From Tragulus kanchil (Eukaryota > Chordata > Mammalia > Artiodactyla > Tragulidae): a stretch of 64,000 nt of DNA. Below the pieces are notes generated by a model. It was not told the origin of the DNA. It ran no database searches and worked only from the letters and a program-made list of their open reading frames with translations. The stretch covers positions 256,181,330 through 256,245,329 of the forward strand of contig JAIOJX010000026.1 in assembly GCA_022376925.1 (NCBI GenBank), given 5' to 3'. This document shows, piece by piece, positions 35,053-48,184 of this stretch (the stretch's first letter is position 1; the number at the start of each line of letters is the position of its first letter). A program made the translations under genes and the position numbers.

Positions 35053-36537
35053 TTATCAGCTAGTTTATTTATCTACTTATTACCCATTGTTCTGGCCTAA
35101 TATTTTTATGGAGCTAGTAACAAGACAGTATCTTATTACACATCACTATTTTCTTTCATGCTTCAAAGTATAGCACAAATTAATTTCTCTCTCCTTTGTG
35201 CCTCCAAAGAAAATTCCATATTCATTGTACATATTCCTGTATGAATTTATCCTGTCATTAATAGCATTTAATATTTAGGGAGTGGCTTACACATTACATG
35301 TAGAAGCGTTTGGGGTGGAGAGTGGCATAGTAAAAATTTCATCAACAAATGAGATTGAAGACTCAACATGGAGTCAAACATTATGGTAATAATTTTGAGT
35401 CCTTACAAAATCTTGTCAAACAGCAGTCAGTAAAAGGTATCTGTATCAAGATCTAAGCATTGTTAAACCAAGAGTGGGTTTGTTAGGCAAGCACAAATAA
35501 TCAGAATTAATCAGAACTCAATCAAAATGCGAAGAGAAAGAGCTTACCCCAGAGCTGGGAGCTTCAACCTCACCTCAGATACAACTGAGCTCTGTGAGTG
35601 AGCTTCTGCCCAATTTACTCTCCCCCTTTTAAAGGAAAAACCTCAGACACAGCTGCATATACTTTACTTCTGCTTCTACTTAGAATCCTAAGAAATTAAA
35701 GGAAAAGGCTGCTCCTGGCTTCTATGTGAGCTTACAACTTGAGCTAGATGGGAGCAGGTTACTCTGGTCAAGAATTAAGCTAACTTGTTCTTAGGAAAGT
35801 AAGCAGATAAGTTGGAATGTTGCCATTAGGGCTTTTCTTATTTACTAGCAGCTTTCAAACTTCGCTTGCGGGTAGAACTCTGCCGAAGCGGCTGGCGGTG
35901 AGTTACAAATTCCTAATCGCTGGAGGACGAGCTTTGGCTCTCCTGGCTGTAATTTCTCTTAGAGACAAACTTTTTTCCTTTAGTATATACGTCCCCTTTA
36001 GGTATTATCATATTCACCCACTCTTTGGCCCTATCTGAGCTAACATCACTTTCTAGAGGACGGATTCTAGGTCTCAAGAGCTTATCTGGGGTTTGAGGAT
36101 TGCTCTATACCCTAAGACCCAGTATATTCTTAAGAATTTCTACAGTCTGCCCAAGACATTATCAGCTAGTTTATTTATCTACTTATTACCCATTGTTCTG
36201 GCCTAATATTTTTATGGAGCTAGTAACAAGACAGTATCTTATTACACATCACTATTTTCTTTCATGCTTCAAAGTATAGCACAAATTAATTTCTCTCTCC
36301 TTTGTGCCTCCAAAGAAAATTCCATATTCATTGTACATATTCCTGTATGAATTTATCCTGTCATTAATAGCATTTAATATTTAGGGAGTGGCTTACACAT
36401 TACATGTAGAAGCGTTTGGGGTGGAGAGTGGCATAGTAAAAATTTCATCAACAAATGAGATTGAAGACTCAACATGGAGTCAAACATTATGGTAATAATT
36501 TTGAGTCCTTACAAAATCTTGTCAAACAGCAGTCAGT
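34349..36537. repeat. D10: direct duplication, period 1106
   Basis: Copies 34349-35431 and 35455-36537. The filler aaaaggtatctgtatcaaga resembles the genuine continuation after 36537. It overlaps D9. Confidence 0.95.
35455..36158 (-). mobile_element. LTR, partial copy (D10 second copy)
   Basis: Repeats the distal part of the 34192 LTR from AAGCATTGTTAAACC to CCAAGACA, starting at the D10 junction. Confidence 0.55.
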
Positions 36538-36989
36538 TCCAAGAAACAGGATATCTGTATCATAGATTCTATGTGAATAGTGTCAAAGAGGGAAAACCTA
36601 TTGGAAGTATGAATTCAGTAACAGCAACCTGCTGCCACCAGTGTGACTCCCAAGAGCCCCAAGAACTCCCAAGAACACAGCATGCAGGTGGCAGCTGGTG
36701 CAGGGTAAGAAGTACATGATTTAGCTAAGATGTAGGCCGCCTCTGTCAACGTGACTTTGTTGTTTGTCTCAGGAAAACTTTGCCTGAGGAAAAATAAGTC
36801 TAAAGGGATAAATAACTTTACTCCCTCAGGAAATTACTACAGATTAAGTCACTGGAGAAAACAACCTGCTCTTTATAACAAATAACTTGCTTAATCAAAT
36901 TTTATTTATCCATACTTGCTTCAAGTACAGTTACTTATTTGAAGTATCCATATGCCATAACACACTGATGTCACTGTGTTCATCAGTCT

Positions 36990-37180
36990 TGAACTATTAT
37001 AATATGAACTTTGCCCAAATCCAATCAGTTTTTCACTTTGAAAGGCTCCAAACTCTATAAATACTCTACTTTTTACTTTCTCTTCTGAGATAATACTTAA
37101 GACTCTGTCTAGGTCAAGGTCTCTCTTCCTGCAGTTATTGGCAATACTTAATTAGGTTTTATTAACCAACAGTCTGCTAT
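36990..37180 (+). repeat. Possible old LTR fragment
   Basis: CCAAATCCAATCAG about 40-50 bases before TATAAATACTC, then a pyrimidine-rich stretch. This looks like an LTR promoter, but no family was recognised. It lies directly before the MLT1-type element. Confidence 0.25.
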
Positions 37181-37189
37181 TTTGAATAG

Positions 37190-37548
37190 TTCAATACAAT
37201 GGATTGAATGTTATGTTGAAATGCCACTGATGAAATCCTAACCCCAGTGTGATGGTATTAAGAGGTGTGGCCTTTGGGATATAATAAAGTCATAAAGGTA
37301 AAGCCTTCATGAATGGCATTAATGCCTCACAAACCAGAGGCCCAAAGAGCTCCCTTCCTTCCACCATGTGAGGACAGTGAGAAGACAGTCATCTAAGAAC
37401 CAGAAAACTGTCTCTCACTCGATAATGAATCTCTCAGCATGTCAAGCTTAGACTTCCTGGTCTCCAGAACTGATGAATATCTATTATTTATAAACCACCC
37501 ATTCTATTGAATTTTGGTTACAGCAGCCCCAAAAGACCAAAACATTCA
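37190..37548 (+). mobile_element. MLT1-type MaLR LTR
   Basis: Diverged match in consensus order: tggattgaatgttatgt, gaaatcctaaccccagtg, tgatggtattaagaggtg, ggcctttggga, ccttccaccatgtgagga, ttcctggtctccagaact, and the end ggttacagcagcccc. It is old and has no coding capacity. Confidence 0.75.
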
Positions 37549-37699
37549 ACAGAGAAGACATTTAGTAAAGAATTTCTCTATTATACACAGGTTGTATTTT
37601 CATGTTTTATGATAACAGTGTCTATCAGCTTAATTAGAATGGACTCTTCTGATGACACGAAATAATCTGTTCTTCTCTGGAAGAATATAGAGAATTTCG

Positions 37700-39834
37700 A
37701 AAAATGTCAGCTTGGTCTTTAAAACAGAAGAGAAAAGCCCAATTTTATAACTTTTTTTTTTTTTTTTTTTGCCAGTGAAGGGTAGCAGCAGATGCCACCC
37801 CAAAATAAGCCACTTTGGCATATTGACTCTTTTGAGCTGTAGGCACTTGGAGAATAGCAAATGTGGGGAGAGGCTTTCTCTGCACTTCCTTTATCAGTTT
37901 AAAGGCAGATATTTCAGAAGGAACTCAGCTGTCACAATTCCCCTCCCTGAGAATTTCAACAAACAGGGAAGATTGACCTTTGTCACAGAAACAGCATCAC
38001 ACTGAGACAACCTTTGTCACAAATAATATCTCCTACCTCCCAAGAACGCACTAATTTTTCCTAAAAAATCATTTACTCTCCTCTAAGGGACCTAAATCCC
38101 CCATCCCCTTTCCTTACTAAGATGATATTTAATCCCCAATTTTAAGTCTCCTCAGGGAGTAACTCATTTTCCTCTGAGAAGCTCCCATATGTATATGAGG
38201 TATACCTATTAATACATGTATGTTCTTTTTTTCTTGTTAATCTTTCATTATAGGGGATCTCAGCGGAGAACTCAGAAAGGTAGAGAGAATTTTATTTTTC
38301 TTCCCTACATCAGCATAGTCATACAACTGTGTAAAATAAATCTTTTCATTCACTTATTATCAAAGATCTACTTTGTACCAGGCACAGTGTTCTGCAAGGG
38401 ATGGAGTCAGCTCTCAAAACCTGTATATCCTCTCAGGCTTTCCTACACAAAGTGTGGTCAAGAGCTTGTTAGAACGTGGAATCTCTGCCTATCCAGGCCG
38501 AGACTTAGAATCTACACTTTAATAAGATCCCCAGGTGATTCGAAAGCACATTAAAGTTTGAGAAGCATTGCTTTGGGACCAAGCATTAGTGATTTTCCCT
38601 AAATACGTATTTCTGTAGGAATAATATATAAATATGTAAGAACATTTCTTATGTAAACCTTTAACCCTGCATATAGTTTAATTGGCCATTAAAGCATAAA
38701 GTAGCAGCAACCAGGATGATTCAAGATAGACCATTTTATTTGTTTTAGGAGATAATAGGTTGGACTCTCTGATGCCATTTTTTTTTCCGAAATGTAAGCT
38801 TGGTCTTTAAAACAGAAGAGAAAAGCCCAATTTTATAACTTTTTTTTTTTTTTTTTTGCCAGTGAAGGGTAGCAGCAGATGCCACCCCAAAATAAGCCAC
38901 TTTGGCATATTGACTCTTTTGAGCTGTAGGCACTTGGAGAATAGCAAATGTGGGGAGAGGCTTTCTCTGCACTTCCTTTATCAGTTTAAAGGCAGATATT
39001 TCAGAAGGAACTCAGCTGTCACAATTCCCCTCCCTGAGAATTTCAACAAACAGGGAAGATTGACCTTTGTCACAGAAACAGCATCACACTGAGACAACCT
39101 TTGTCACAAATAATATCTCCTACCTCCCAAGAACGCACTAATTTTTCCTAAAAAATCATTTACTCTCCTCTAAGGGACCTAAATCCCCCATCCCCTTTCC
39201 TTACTAAGATGATATTTAATCCCCAATTTTAAGTCTCCTCAGGGAGTAACTCATTTTCCTCTGAGAAGCTCCCATATGTATATGAGGTATACCTATTAAT
39301 ACATGTATGTTCTTTTTTTCTTGTTAATCTTTCATTATAGGGGATCTCAGCGGAGAACTCAGAAAGGTAGAGAGAATTTTATTTTTCTTCCCTACATCAG
39401 CATAGTCATACAACTGTGTAAAATAAATCTTTTCATTCACTTATTATCAAAGATCTACTTTGTACCAGGCACAGTGTTCTGCAAGGGATGGAGTCAGCTC
39501 TCAAAACCTGTATATCCTCTCAGGCTTTCCTACACAAAGTGTGGTCAAGAGCTTGTTAGAACGTGGAATCTCTGCCTATCCAGGCCGAGACTTAGAATCT
39601 ACACTTTAATAAGATCCCCAGGTGATTCGAAAGCACATTAAAGTTTGAGAAGCATTGCTTTGGGACCAAGCATTAGTGATTTTCCCTAAATACGTATTTC
39701 TGTAGGAATAATATATAAATATGTAAGAACATTTCTTATGTAAACCTTTAACCCTGCATATAGTTTAATTGGCCATTAAAGCATAAAGTAGCAGCAACCA
39801 GGATGATTCAAGATAGACCATTTTTATTTGTTTT
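37700..39834. repeat. D11: direct duplication, period about 1088
   Basis: Copies about 37700-38745 and 38789-39834. The junction sequence ttggactctctgatgcca echoes 37639-37656. Confidence 0.94.
38434..38575 (+). repeat. MER5A remnant (three copies through D11/D12)
   Basis: cacaaagtgtggtcaagag, cttgttagaacgtggaat, ccccaggtgattcgaaag and taaagtttgagaagcattgc follow MER5A order. Duplicates at 39522-39663 and 40621-40762 exist only through the overlapping duplications. Confidence 0.75.
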
Positions 39835-41692
39835 GATGGCACTGTGTACTTAATATGTGTGTTTGGATAAAACAAATGGGTAGAAATTCACAATTCAAAA
39901 TTCATATTTGAACAGAATGCTGAAACTAAACAGAGTAGACTGAATTCTAGAAAGTGCCCCAGGATTCTCAATCTGCAAAGCTGAAGGCTAAATTGAGCTG
40001 CCTTCTTCAAACTTTTGCCTTTCTAAAGTGGAGGAAAGAGGTTCTTGGAGAAGACAGTGCTGTAAAAATGGAGTGTTTTGGATTTTACATCCAAAAGGGG
40101 CTAAGCTGAATCAGGCAATAAAAATTTTGTGGCAATTTCACAGCTAAACAGAAAGAATTTAGTCAAAGTCAATAAGTACTCTAAAAAACATACGGATGAT
40201 AGGACATGTCAAAAAAGATTTAGATGCAGTTTGGCTGTGAAACACAGTACTGTATAAAAGTAATTTTAAAACTAAAAATAAAATAATAATAGCTATTAGT
40301 ATTAATGGGAGGTTGAAAACTAAATAGGTTGTAGGTGTACATGCCCTTAACAGTTTATACTTTCAGTCCCAAGACACATTATAGACATGTTTTTTCAGTA
40401 ATCTTTGATTTACACTGGCAGCAATGATTGGTATCCATGACAAGGCAACAAGGGAACCTTAAAATCTCAATGTTCATCCTCAAGAAAGGTCCAAATCAGG
40501 AAACACAGAAATATGTGAAAAGTAGGAGAATATACTCAGACAAACAGCAATAATAGAAATGAAGTTCATTATTAAACATATTTTGCCTAACTAAATAATT
40601 TATTGCCGTATTTCCAAATCAGGCTTTCCTACACAATGTGTGGTCAAGAGCTTGTTAGAACGTGGAATCTCTGCCTATCCAGGCCGAGACTTAGAATCTA
40701 CACTTTAATAAGATCCCCAGGTGATTCGAAAGCACATTAAAGTTTGAGAAGCATTGCTTTGGGACCAAGCATTAGTGATTTTCCCTAAATACGTATTTCT
40801 GTAGGAATAATATATAAATATGTAAGAACATTTCTTATGTAAACCTTTAACCCTGCATATAGTTTAATTGGCCATTAAAGCATAAAGTAGCAGCAACCAG
40901 GATGATTCAAGATAGACCATTTTTATTTGTTTTGATGGCACTGTGTACTTAATATGTGTGTTTGGATAAAACAAATGGGTAGAAATTCACAATTCAAAAT
41001 TCATATTTGAACAGAATGCTGAAACTAAACAGAGTAGACTGAATTCTAGAAAGTGCCCCAGGATTCTCAATCTGCAAAGCTGAAGGCTAAATTGAGCTGC
41101 CTTCTTCAAACTTTTGCCTTTCTAAAGTGGAGGAAAGAGGTTCTTGGAGAAGACAGTGCTGTAAAAATGGAGTGTTTTGGATTTTACATCCAAAAGGGGC
41201 TAAGCTGAATCAGGCAATAAAAATTTTGTGGCAATTTCACAGCTAAACAGAAAGAATTTAGTCAAAGTCAATAAGTACTCTAAAAAACATACGGATGATA
41301 GGACATGTCAAAAAAGATTTAGATGCAGTTTGGCTGTGAAACACAGTACTGTATAAAAGTAATTTTAAAACTAAAAATAAAATAATAATAGCTATTAGTA
41401 TTAATGGGAGGTTGAAAACTAAATAGGTTGTAGGTGTACATGCCCTTAACAGTTTATACTTTCAGTCCCAAGACACATTATAGACATGTTTTTTCAGTAA
41501 TCTTTGATTTACACTGGCAGCAATGATTGGTATCCATGACAAGGCAACAAGGGAACCTTAAAATCTCAATGTTCATCCTCAAGAAAGGTCCAAATCAGGA
41601 AACACAGAAATATGTGAAAAGTAGGAGAATATACTCAGACAAACAGCAATAATAGAAATGAAGTTCATTATTAAACATATTTTGCCTAACTA
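39522..41692. repeat. D12: direct duplication, period 1099
   Basis: Copies 39522-40593 and 40621-41692. It starts inside D11, giving a triplicated stretch. Confidence 0.95.
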
Positions 41693-41699
41693 CAACTAT

Positions 41700-41870
41700 T
41701 TCTATCTTGTAGCACATATATTGTCCAACATGTATTACATTAGTCTTTATAATAATGTTGCAGGTCAGAATAGGTCAAAAAAGGATATTGAGGCTGGAGA
41801 AATTTAAATGACTTGACCTGGTAATCCTATTAGTAGTTAAGTAGGAGAATTATAATTTTAATCTAGGCTA
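41700..41870 (+). repeat. MIR-like remnant
   Basis: ttataataatgttgcaggt, gaggctggagaaatttaaat and gacttgacctggtaatcct resemble the MIR 3' half. Its copy is at about 42835-43000. Confidence 0.45.
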
Positions 41871-41984
41871 AGCAATTCTAAGTGCTATGCACATACTGTG
41901 CTGAAGAAATCACTGCTGTCCCTGTCATTCATCCATTCATTCATTCACTTTTTTCATTTACTCCAGGAATTGAAAGCAAACTAT

Positions 41985-42192
41985 ATGATGGCACAGTAGT
42001 AAAGAATCTGCCTGCAAGGCACAAGATGCAAGAGCCGTGGGTTCTATCCCTGGGTCAGGAAGATCTCCTGGAGTAGGAAATGGCACTCAGCTCCGGTATT
42101 CTGGCCTGGAAAGTTCCATGGAACAAGGAGCCTGGTGGGCTACAGTCCACGGGCTTGCAAAGAGCTGGACACGACTGAGCAACTGAGCATGT
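41985..42192 (+). mobile_element. Bov-tA SINE
   Basis: aaagaatctgcctgcaagg, tgggttctatccctgggtca, tctggcctggaaagttcc and ctggacacgactgagcaact give a full Bov-tA layout. The duplicate at 43115-43322 is in D13. Confidence 0.86.
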
Positions 42193-43114
42193 ATGCACAG
42201 TAATGTATATGTGTGTATAGACACATTTTTATGCTTACTGTATTATTTGATACTGCTCAATTCTAACATAAAGATTTTTTAAAAAAACCAATAAAATAAC
42301 AAACAGCATCAGTAAACAGAAGAAAAATTAAGCATCGTAGTTAGTTTACGTGTATAAGCAAAACACATAGAATGTGGTAAGTATAGATAATGAATCAGCA
42401 AGTACTTTTGTTAGACATGCAGAGACTACGGATGATAGGACAAAAGATTTAGATGCAGTTTGGCTGTGAAACACAGTACTGTATAAAAGTAATTTTAAAA
42501 CTAAAAATAAAATAATAATAGCTATTAGTATTAATGGGAGGTTGAAAACTAAATAGGTTGTAGGTGTACATGCCCTTAACAGTTTATACTTTCAGTCCCA
42601 AGACACATTATAGACATGTTTTTTCAGTAATCTTTGATTTACACTGGCAGCAATGATTGGTATCCATGACAAGGCAACAAGGGAACCTTAAAATCTCAAT
42701 GTTCATCCTCAAGAAAGGTCCAAATCAGGAAACACAGAAATATGTGAAAAGTAGGAGAATATACTCAGACAAACAGCAATAATAGAAATGAAGTTCATTA
42801 TTAAACATATTTTGCCTAACTACAACTATTTCTATCTTGTAGCACATATATTGTCCAACATGTATTACATTAGTCTTTATAATAATGTTGCAGGTCAGAA
42901 TAGGTCAAAAAAGGATATTGAGGCTGGAGAAATTTAAATGACTTGACCTGGTAATCCTATTAGTAGTTAAGTAGGAGAATTATAATTTTAATCTAGGCTA
43001 AGCAATTCTAAGTGCTATGCACATACTGTGCTGAAGAAATCACTGCTGTCCCTGTCATTCATCCATTCATTCATTCACTTTTTTCATTTACTCCAGGAAT
43101 TGAAAGCAAACTAT

Positions 43115-43322
43115 ATGATGGCACAGTAGTAAAGAATCTGCCTGCAAGGCACAAGATGCAAGAGCCGTGGGTTCTATCCCTGGGTCAGGAAGATCTCCTG
43201 GAGTAGGAAATGGCACTCAGCTCCGGTATTCTGGCCTGGAAAGTTCCATGGAACAAGGAGCCTGGTGGGCTACAGTCCACGGGCTTGCAAAGAGCTGGAC
43301 ACGACTGAGCAACTGAGCATGT
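43115..43322 (+). mobile_element. Bov-tA SINE, duplicate of 41985-42192
   Basis: Second-copy version in D13, identical as far as I can see. Confidence 0.83.
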
Positions 43323-44464
43323 ATGCACAGTAATGTATATGTGTGTATAGACACATTTTTATGCTTACTGTATTATTTGATACTGCTCAATTCTAACATA
43401 AAGATTTTTTAAAAAAACCAATAAAATAACAAACAGCATCAGTAAACAGAAGAAAAATTAAGCATCGTAGTTAGTTTACGTGTATAAGCAAAACACATAG
43501 AATGTGGTAAGTATAGATAATGAATCAGCAAGTACTTTTGTTAGACATGCAGAGACTTCATAAGATGCATTAAATACAGGCAGCATGATAACACACTGCA
43601 AGACATTCCAAAGGTAGAATAGAAATATGATGTAACAAACAAGAATATAGTTTATACATGGGAAAAGGAACAAATTATTCTCCTGTCACCTCGAGGCAGA
43701 TGACTGCCACCCCCAAGTTTGGTCACCCACTGGTGACACAGTTTAACCTCCTTCTGACTCCTCAAGTTCTTCACCTATAAAAGGCCAAAAAAAACACATG
43801 GCTGTTCAGCAGGCTGACTGAAATGCTACAGCTGTGGCTGAGTGTACTTGACCTTACATCTCAGTGATAGAGTAACTCTGTGTGTCATTGGTTTTGGTGA
43901 GTTTTTAATCTGTGAATCTTTTTTTGTGCAAATCTCAGTTATCGTCCTCACAATCATAGCATCAACAGGGAATGCTGATGAGATATATAGAAGTATCGTG
44001 TAAATCAGGATTTGGGTTATGTGGCTCTTTAACCAGGATTGTACATTTTAGAAATGTGTTAATTACCCCACCTGGCTCTCCTCATCACTCATCGTGTATT
44101 TTAAGTTGATTTAGTAAATCCTGTGACTTAAGCATTTTAGTTGAATCCATGTAGCTTTTTGTCTGTGACCACTGGAATACCTTGCCCAGTGGTGTCCTGG
44201 AAAATACCTTGAATCAAGGTCACTTTCCACATATAACACGACTTATGCAGTATCATGTATCTGCTTTTTAAACCTCATAGATCAGTTTAATTTTAAGGAA
44301 TGCATGTAGATTTCGGCTCAGGAGTTCTATTCTTCTCAAAACCAAAATGTATTCCTTATCTTAAAAGGCTATAGATCAAAGATGGAAAGTAAATAGAGAG
44401 GATTCAGGCTTTAATCAGTCAAATATTTGACAAGTCAGCTGAAAAACCAAATATTTAAATCACT

Positions 44465-44497
44465 TTGTCCATATATCTATATCTATATCTATATTTT
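44465..44497. repeat. Short ATATCT microsatellite
   Basis: Several units of ATATCT/TATCTA in tandem. Confidence 0.85.
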
Positions 44498-44897
44498 AAT
44501 TCTGTAGCACATAGCTAAGTTACCAGGAACCACCACAAAGTGTAAAAGGAGGACTGAAAGAGGAAGGGTGTTAGTCAACAAACTAAATATGAATTATTTG
44601 AGGAGCATTAAAAAAAGGAGGCTCCTTAGGCAGCCAATGCTAATGATATACTAATTTTATGACAAGAAAAAAATAGTATTCATGCTGCCAAAAGTGTGAA
44701 GTGTTCTAAATAAATACTCCTTGCAAGACAGATTAATAATTCTGTCAACTTCTAGTCTTATTTTATATAAGCAAGTGTATAAGGAAAATGTACATAAGAT
44801 TTCTATGGCAGGATAAATTTGCTATTTACAAAGAGTAAAGCCAGACCCGACTAAGGGCTTGAATTATCTTATCCCTTTGCCTGGCGATTGTTTGTAC

Positions 44898-45066
44898 CTG
44901 TTAAGCTGCTCCTGAAGCAAATCTAATCTTTGTTCCACTTCTCCATAGGTGAGGTCGCTTTCGGTTTCAGAGATCCCCCAGGCAGCTCGCGGAAGGGCTG
45001 AGGGACTAGACTCATCAGCCTGAGTCCTAGCATTTTCTCTTTCCCAGCTCCTTGCGTCAGCAATAT
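44898..45066 (-). CDS. KCNH7: KCNH7 exon with the start of the C-terminal coiled coil
   Basis: A 169-nt exon read from 45066. Two bases complete an Asp codon, followed by [19 protein letters not shown], then [19 protein letters not shown] and [10 protein letters not shown], ending two bases into Arg. [20 protein letters not shown] begins the heptad-repeat coiled coil conserved in ERG channels and continues directly into the 31217-31409 exon. The acceptor is TTCCCACAG and the donor is GTACAA. Phase 1 at its start and phase 2 at its end agree with both neighbours. Confidence 0.93.
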
Positions 45067-45403
45067 CTGTGGGAAACAGCAAGATGGATGTCAGCTTCTC
45101 TGAGTGCCCATTTATAACTACAGACACATCCACAATACAAGCAGGAAGGAATCTTGAAATTCAGGAAGGCAGAGAACCAGAGTGACTCAGGGACCTGCTT
45201 AGGGGCCACAACCAATAGGTAGCTGACTCCCAGATGTCCTGATCCTGTCTGCCACCTCCCCCATTAATTTTCATATGATTAAAAACACACACCTGTTTTC
45301 TGAGTCTTGAATACAATTTTGCTTTCTCTCTATTTTGTGCTAAGAGGAAACATAGATGGGCAACCCTAAACTCTGGTTACAGAGCAATGACTTAGAGCTT
45401 TTA

Positions 45404-45496
45404 TTTTTCTTTTAAATTTTGGCCTCTTTTATTGGTTTTTCATTTTATTTTTCATCCATCTTTGTTCCTTTACCCACTGGACCACCGGGGAAGCCC
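45404..45496 (-). mobile_element. Internally deleted CHR-2-like SINE
   Basis: The left end is the 3' end of the family (ttggcctcttttattggttt, tcatccatctttgttc). It jumps directly to the head (acccactggaccaccgggga). About 170 internal bases are missing. Both sides carry GACTTAGAGCTTTT/GACTTTGAGCTTTT, so the insertion itself is intact. Confidence 0.8.
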
Positions 45497-46252
45497 GACT
45501 TTGAGCTTTTGTATTTGAGAAGAAACAGCACCAAATGTATGTACTAGTTTTCCTCAGATTGAAGATTTTAGGGGTCTTTCCCACAGAATAATTTGCATAC
45601 TTCATGATTCATAGTAGGTTCCAGAAGAGAGAGCCATGGGGCAGTGAAGATCTTCAGAGGGATTCCCTTAGTCCAACTCAAAGTAGAGCCAAGGAACAAT
45701 GAGCCATTAAAGATGCCAAGTCCTAATATATCTAGTCTTATGACATTCTTTCATGCTTTTATGTTTTTTGTATCTCTTTCTGCACTGTCCTTTAATGTAG
45801 TCACATTGAATTCCAAAATATTTTCCTTGGGGCGCTTTTATTTAGAATATTTTTATGTTACTATATTTTAAGACATATTGCTTATCTGTTCAAGTCCACT
45901 TTTCAGATGGTCTGCATGTCTGTTATGTGCCAGATACTCTACTAAATGTGGAGTGAGAGACAAAGGAGACATAGGCCTTGTCCTTGAGGAATTCAGTTTA
46001 ACAAGGTTTTAATCATTTTTCTTACAGAGGCTCATTTTCTGAACCTCATTTAATTTACTGTTTCTCTGACAACCTGTATTTGCAAGTTGTCAATATTTGA
46101 GGGAAAATATGATATCTTATTTCCCTCTCATTTCTGTGATATACTTTTGATGATTTTTGCTATGATTTCTTATCCTATACTTTTCATGTATCTAAAGAAA
46201 TACTTAAAATGATTGAAAGGTTGGGAAAGAAAAACCATGAAAAAATACTAGT

Positions 46253-46494
46253 TTGGGCTTCCCTGATGGCTCAGCAGGTAAAGAATCCACCTGCAATGCA
46301 AGAGACACAGGAAACATGGATTTGACTCCTGGATCAGGAAGATCCCTAGACAAGGAAATGGCAATCTACTCCACTATTCTTGCCTGGAGAATCCCATAGA
46401 CAGAGGAGCCTGGAGGGCTACAGTTCATGGGTCACAAAGTATTGGACACTGAAGTGTCTTAGCACGCACGTACAAGCACATGGCACATCCATCT
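46253..46494 (+). mobile_element. Bov-tA SINE
   Basis: Head gggcttccctgatggctcag and body tattcttgcctggagaatcc, flanked by the exact repeat AATACTAGT (46244 and 46495). Confidence 0.9.
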
Positions 46495-48184
46495 AATACT
46501 AGTGGAATTGGGAGTTTATTTCAGAGATAAAGAGGGAGCATGCTTTCCTCACTGGGAGGGTTGGTAGGAGGAAATGACTGTCTTCAATTTCACATGAAAA
46601 TAGATTTTAATAACAAAAAGTGATTTTGCTTTGATAGAAAGACTTTTTTTTCTTTTGGACAAGAAGTTATGAATAAACACTGACAAAAGTTACATAAAGT
46701 GAAGGAGTTTATATCTTTGACTATTTTAAAAATTGGATAGAAAGTAACTGATTAGGGGAGAATTAGTTTATTCTAGAAACAAAGAACAGGATTTGTATTT
46801 GAAGTCTCTTCCTTTCCTATATAGGGCTTTCCCCAAAGTATAGACAGATAGCTCAAATGCATGCACAGAGAGCAGACACAATTTCTGTATCCTTCATGGT
46901 TTTTCTATCACTATACTTTTATCACTGAATGCACAGAAATTTCTAATGAGGTGCCATTTCTGCTTCAGTTGGGTGAAGCTTTAGCAAAGAAATTAGCATA
47001 CTCAAAGATGGTATTAGGAAAACATAAGATCAGGCTTCCCTATACTATTGAAATGGCTAACAGATCTCAGAGAGCTTGCCTTGAGTTCTAGAATGGTTCT
47101 TTGAGATTAAGTCTTCCTTAGCCTAAGGCCGCCTGGTTTCTTTGATAGTTAATCAAATCACAACAAATGAGCATGGAAAATGATATGGCTGAAATTTTAA
47201 ATAATGTATCAGCAGATTTTCACTGAACAGTATGCCTAACTTTTCACAGACATATGACTCTAAAATACAAAACAATAAGATAATGTTTTAGTGCACTAGG
47301 TTTTCAGTTTTGGAGAAGTAATGCCAAATAAATAGTCAGAACACTCAAACAGATGACTGGATGAGGCCAATGTTTCTCCCTGTCTAGCCTCTTGCTAGAC
47401 AATAAAACAAAAACAATAAAAACTGATAGGATGGAAGTTACATAATACACTTAGAAGTTTTGTGCTGAGAAAGCTTATGGCATTTCCACTTATGCCTAAT
47501 AGCTCTCTCATTTGCAAATCATATATAACATATTGATTTTTAAATAACAGTGGTGAATCACATGCAATAAATTATGTAGGAATTTTTTTTTTCAGTGCTC
47601 AAGAAAAAACTGATAATATTCTCTTAGCAAAAATAGAATACTTGCAAATTTTGGCAGAAGTTTCCTTGATTATAATTTACTCTTTTATTAAAATATGGAT
47701 ATGTGTGATTAGCTTGTTTTAACAGCAATATGGAAAAAAAAGGGTTCAAAGGGGAAATCCTACTTAGTGGTCTTAATCAAAATGAACATCCTTGTAGATA
47801 CTTTCTAAATATAGCTCAGAAAGAATCTGCACTTGGTTGCCTTGGAAAATGTTGCTATAGTTGCAAGACACATTTCTGGAAATGGATGAATAGAAAGTAA
47901 ACTTTCATTTTGCTCTGGGTACACAATTTTCCTAGAGTCAACTTTTGACCTCAATCTAAGTAGGATCAGAGTGCATTTAGTTTGATATTTTCTTCTTTTC
48001 AGTTTTGACTAAAGGTGCTTCTCTGTTGGATTCAGCATGACCAATGCTAGAAATATGTGGCATTTCCTTTTGATGATATAACTAAAATCTATAAGGATTC
48101 AAACCACAACAGTCACAGATACACCCTACATATTATTCAAATTCATGAACATAACACAGTATGTCACCTTAAAAAATCATTAGG

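Larger units (their letters stand above)
41291..43557. repeat. D13: direct duplication, period about 1130
   Basis: Copies 41291-42427 and 42428-43557. It starts inside D12. Confidence 0.95.
31410..44897 (-). other. KCNH7: KCNH7 intron between the two coiled-coil exons
   Basis: No coding exon was seen. It holds a CHR-2-like SINE (32055), TA/CA microsatellites, a CpG-rich retroviral LTR (34192-35052 and partial copies), an LTR-like stretch near 37.0 kb, an MLT1-type LTR (37190-37548), MER5A remnants (38434 and copies), a Bov-tA SINE (41985/43115) and a MIR-like tail (41700/42835). Duplications D9-D13 cover most of it, so the real intron is several kb shorter. Nothing was recognised at about 43.6-44.4 kb. 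Confidence 0.55.

Noticed and set aside
43680..43960. Possible promoter or LTR (TATAAAAGG near 43777)
   Set aside because: The TATA-like motif stands alone. I could not match the surroundings to any element or define ends.
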